Of a stretch of DNA of 33,020 bases, positions 30,440 to 33,020 are shown one piece after another. The translations under genes were made by a program, and so were the position numbers. The stretch's first letter is position 1. Each line of letters opens with the position of its first letter. The DNA comes from Verrucomicrobiota bacterium (GTDB taxonomy: Bacteria; Verrucomicrobiota; Verrucomicrobiia; Chthoniobacterales; JAFAMB01), in NCBI GenBank assembly GCA_019237325.1, contig JAFAHI010000690.1, positions 1 to 33,020 on the forward strand, written 5' to 3'. The notes beneath the pieces are model-generated. The model saw only the letters and a program-made list of their open reading frames with translations. It ran no database searches and was not told where the DNA came from.

Positions 30440-31909
30440 TCACTTCGCACTCTCCCCCCGCAGCGGTTTCTCTTCCATCAAAAGAAGAAACACGTTAGTG
30501 ATCACCAGCCCTATTCCGGCGGCTAAGAAAATCGTGGCAAAAGCGGCGCTACCCTTTGGACCGAGATCGCTGAGCCCCTTGGCCGCCTGGCCATTTTGAG
30601 CAAACCCGTAACTGAGAAAAACAGTGCCGAGAATTGACACACCCATGGCGCCACCGAGGGCGCGCAGAAAAGTGGCTGCGCCGGTCGCCACACCGAGGTG
30701 ACTAGGGTCTACTGCGTTTTGCACACAAACGATCACTAAAGGAAATGAAGTCCCGACTCCGACGCCGATCACCATTAGGACCGCTTCCAGGCCGAGATAC
30801 GATAATGTGCTGGCCCAAACTGCTAGCGCGAAAAGGGCAATCGCCGCGATGGTTACTCCTATCAAGGCTACCCGTTTGTAGTGTTTTAATCGGGTTGTCA
30901 TCCATCCAGAGAACGCGGCCCCGCATACCATACTAAGCATCAGCGGGACCAAGCTCATACCGGCGCTACTGGGGTCCAGGTGGCGAACCCCCTGTAAATA
31001 AAGCGGAATGTACACACCGAGACCCAGGTTCACCCCCATCGAAAAGAAGTTCGAAATGGTTGCCGTTGCTACGACTGGATTCTTCAACACCTCAATTGGA
31101 AGAATCGGCTCTTCACAATGATAAATCCGGAGCCCGAATAGTCCCCAAAATACCAGCGAAACGAACGTTAAGCCGAGAATTTGGAACGATATCCACCCGT
31201 ACCGCGAACCACCCCAAGTCAGCACGAGCATCAAAGAAGTTGTTGCCAGGATCACCAGACTCGCACCGATCAAGTCCAGTCGGTGGTCGTTGCGGACAGG
31301 CGGCAACTTTTTTAGCGGATTGTTCAAAACCGCGATGGCTACCGCCGCTAATGGTAAGTTAATCCAGAAGATCATTGACCAATGGAACTTGTGCGCGAGG
31401 AAACCACCCACAACCGGTCCCGCTAAACTAGCGATGCCCCACATCCCCGAAATGTATCCTTGGTATTGCCCTCGTTCCCGAGGAGGAACCACATCGCCAA
31501 TCACGGTCATCGCTAGAGCACCCAAACCACCACCACCGATCCCTTGAATTGCTCGACCGATGATGAGCATCAACATCGATGGAGCCAAAGCCGAGATGAC
31601 CGATCCTGCGACGAAAATTCCAATTGCTCCGAAGATAACCGGTCGCCGTCCTCTGATATCTGCCAGCTTTCCGTAGAGTGGCGTCACTGCCGTTGCCGTG
31701 AGGAGATAAGCGGTGACGATCCAGGAAAGATATTCCGTGTTGCCTAAAGCGGAGCCAATGGTGGGTAACGCGGGCGCGACGATCGTTTGATCAAGCGCCG
31801 CCAGGAACATCGCGAGGAGGACACCGACGATGATCTCTGTTCGTGCGGCCGGATCGATGGTTTGGCTTGGGCGCGGCTGGGTGCGTTCGGTTTGTAGTTC
31901 GCGGTTCAT
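30440..31909 (-). CDS. DHA2 family MFS multidrug efflux transporter (EmrB/QacA type)
   Basis: 489 residues, 14 membrane helices, proton-coupled drug efflux. Seen: LAALDQTIVAPALPTIGSAL (motif D1, helix 1), YLSWIVTAYLLTATAVTPLYGKLADIRGRRP (motif A, helices 2-3), GRAIQGIGGGGLGALAMTVIGDVVPPRERG (motif B), and GPVVGGFLAHKFHWSMIFWINLP (motif C, typical of antiporters). The start MNRELQTERTQPRPSQTIDP is polar and cytoplasmic. A TetR-type regulator is encoded upstream on the same strand (32613 onward), a common partner, though the palindromic element lies between them. Confidence 0.93.
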   Translation of the reverse strand: MNRELQTERTQPRPSQTIDPAARTEIIVGVLLAMFLAALDQTIVAPALPTIGSALGNTEYLSWIVTAYLLTATAVTPLYGKLADIRGRRPVIFGAIGIFVAGSVISALAPSMLMLIIGRAIQGIGGGGLGALAMTVIGDVVPPRERGQYQGYISGMWGIASLAGPVVGGFLAHKFHWSMIFWINLPLAAVAIAVLNNPLKKLPPVRNDHRLDLIGASLVILATTSLMLVLTWGGSRYGWISFQILGLTFVSLVFWGLFGLRIYHCEEPILPIEVLKNPVVATATISNFFSMGVNLGLGVYIPLYLQGVRHLDPSSAGMSLVPLMLSMVCGAAFSGWMTTRLKHYKRVALIGVTIAAIALFALAVWASTLSYLGLEAVLMVIGVGVGTSFPLVIVCVQNAVDPSHLGVATGAATFLRALGGAMGVSILGTVFLSYGFAQNGQAAKGLSDLGPKGSAAFATIFLAAGIGLVITNVFLLLMEEKPLRGESAK

Positions 31910-32058
31910 GCCTGGCGGTTCCCTGTTCGCAGTTTACGGTTCTCGACAAAACCGCGTTCTCCAGTATTTATATCGTTTCGGCCGGGTGTGCACTTCCTGC
32001 TTACAAGCGTCAATTGACCGATTCGTCTACTTTTTTTTGAGGCCGATGCGGTTGGCCC

Positions 32059-32437
32059 GTGGAGCGCTGCCTCGCTTGCGAGGCCGATGCGGTCGGCACC
32101 CTGGAGGGGAGCCGCTTTTACCCAAACCCGGTTTGCACGCACATTCTTGAAACCCCGCGTTTACTAGGTGGGCGTGTGAGAGCAGGCGGCTCCCGCGAAC
32201 GTTTCGTGACGCTGCCATGACCCATCGCGATTTCGTTTTATTTCCGAAGAACGCGATAAGGCCAAACCGCATCGTGAGAGGTTTCCGGGAGCCGCCTGTC
32301 TACCCGAACCCTTTCGGTGGCTAGACAACGGCTCAGAAATACAATGGTTGTTGGCGCGATCAGCTCAGGTTACGGGAAACAGTTAAAAGCGGCTCCCCTC
32401 CATCGGGTCGCGAACCGCATGGGCCTGGCTCCGCGCC
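32059..32437 (+). mobile_element. Nested palindromic element, copy 3
   Basis: Begins GTGGAGCGCTGCCTCGCTTG, including the GCCTCGCTTGCGAGGC dyad (32069-32084), and runs through the same ordered blocks as copy 2 to GGCTCCCCTCCATCGGGTCG. The last part of the right end (GCAGCGCTCCAC) is missing. One internal difference is an insertion of TACCCGAACCCTTTCGGTGG near 32301. The flanking stretch 31910-32058 holds no gene. Confidence 0.85.
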
Positions 32438-32444
32438 TTCACAT

Positions 32445-32609
32445 TCAGAACGAAAACATCACCCGCGTATCCACATACGGCGCATTGTCCACCTTCAGAT
32501 TCTCGTGAATACGATAGTAATCGAAGTCTCGACCCAGCGTTTCTCCCGCTTCCGCCTGCACGGCGGCAAACGGCAGAAGTTTCAACCGTAAACCTCTTCC
32601 AAGTGCCAC
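32445..32609 (-). pseudogene. Possible C-terminal protein fragment
   Basis: A minus-strand frame directly after the TetR stop, without a good start codon, reads VALGRGLRLKLLPFAAVQAE, AGETLGRDFDYYRIHENLKV and DNAPYVDTRVMFSF before TGA. Composition looks protein-like, and the final strand ending in Phe recalls outer-membrane beta-barrel C-termini. It may be the stump of a gene cut when the adjacent palindromic element or the TetR gene arrived. Family not recognised. Confidence 0.35.
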
Positions 32610-32612
32610 TCG

Positions 32613-33020
32613 CTATCGCTCTCGCCGCGCCGCCGCGTCGGTGCTTTTCACCAACAATCGACCGGCGAGACCGCTCCGCGCCAATCTGGCAATGGTGCTG
32701 GCAAGCTGGTCAGGGATCTCATCATGTTCGATCTGTCTCGTAATCATGCGGAAAGTTGAATAGCCGTACATGAGATCCATTAGCAGCTTGATATCTGTGT
32801 CCGGCGGAATTTCTCCGCGATCGATTGCCGCTTGAAACACGAGTGCGGTAAAAGCCTGACGTCTCGGAATAAAGACCTCGCGTAAGTACTGGGCCCCTTC
32901 CTCTTCGAGGATCATTTCGGATAGAATTAGTCGATACATCGAGCCCATCGACTCAGTTCGCCAGAATCGCCAAACTTGTCGGATCATAGCTGCTAGATCT
33001 TTTGCCAGATCCTTTCCTTC
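32613..33020 (-). CDS. TetR/AcrR family regulator, 5' end outside the window
   Basis: 136 codons are visible, and the frame is open to the window edge (EGKDLAKDLAAMIRQVWRFW). The visible part is the ligand-binding domain: RLILSEMILEEEGAQYLREV, RRQAFTALVFQAAIDRGEIP, DTDIKLLMDLMYGYSTFRMI. It is typical of TetR C-terminal domains; the DNA-binding helix-turn-helix must lie beyond 33020. An internal ATG at 32987 would skip that domain and is not a likely start. It probably represses the DHA2 efflux gene at 30440-31909. Confidence 0.82.
   Translation of the reverse strand, partial: EGKDLAKDLAAMIRQVWRFWRTESMGSMYRLILSEMILEEEGAQYLREVFIPRRQAFTALVFQAAIDRGEIPPDTDIKLLMDLMYGYSTFRMITRQIEHDEIPDQLASTIARLARSGLAGRLLVKSTDAAARRER

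Noticed and set aside
32613-32987. Complete 124-residue regulator starting at 32987
   Set aside because: The frame continues to the window edge and the visible part is only the ligand-binding half of a TetR protein.

Overview
The window looks like a piece of a soil Verrucomicrobia-type chromosome (Chthoniobacter/Udaeobacter-like). That placement is inference. It rests on the mix of families (Ser/Thr kinase, DUF1223, DUF2726, DUF1643, CGNR regulator, large SSS symporter, GH5-like hydrolase with a PA14 domain) and on the unusual load of small intergenic palindromes and micro-repeats. No rRNA, tRNA, CRISPR array, transposase or phage gene was seen.

Layout. 1-5.1 kb: membrane-anchored Ser/Thr kinase, a frame-shifted small multidrug-resistance-like transporter remnant, a class III aminotransferase, a DUF2726 membrane protein, and a secreted DUF1223 thioredoxin-fold protein. 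5.1-8.2 kb (minus strand): a translationally coupled pair of paralogous exported proteins, an SDR and pyridoxal kinase PdxY. 8.3-13.2 kb: an aldo/keto reductase, a SAM methyltransferase, an XRE-cupin regulator/GNAT operon with an ATGA overlap, a small exported protein and a DUF1801 protein. 13.3-16 kb: a ParE-like toxin remnant fused in frame to the leader of a class I/II aminotransferase, a DUF1643 gene that appears to carry a ~75-codon insertion, and two small ORFs. 16.4-18.7 kb: a secreted multidomain glycoside hydrolase. 19.2-24.9 kb: a DUF7009-like protein, a second aldo/keto reductase, a divergent alpha/beta hydrolase/CGNR regulator pair with two matching operators, small hypothetical proteins, an isochorismatase-fold protein lacking its cysteine, and a truncated MFS gene. 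24.9-30.2 kb: a block almost free of repeats with an SSS symporter and small partner protein, an ACS-type MFS permease and three small exported or membrane proteins. 30.4-33.0 kb: a DHA2 drug-efflux MFS gene, a third copy of the ~380 bp palindromic element, and a TetR-type regulator cut by the window edge.

The most distinctive biology is in the spaces between genes. Nearly every gap from 1 to 24 kb and again at 32 kb holds an imperfect inverted repeat. Some are built of short tandem words (GTGAGAC, GTGGAC, AACGAAGG, GCAAAGRCGC, and others). Others are longer hairpin elements, including three copies of a ~380 bp nested palindrome with GTGGAGCG...GCTCCAC ends. These elements reach into genes. 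They supply stop codons (GNAT, DUF1801, SDR, the 127-aa membrane protein), add possible N-termini (DUF2726, GNAT, DUF1801), and appear to have inserted in frame inside DUF1643. This resembles in principle the protein-coding palindromic elements known from Rickettsia, but the sequences are different.

No defence island or biosynthetic cluster was recognised. The genes are mostly single metabolic, transport or regulatory units rather than one pathway. Start sites were adjusted inward where the longest ORF began inside a repeat.
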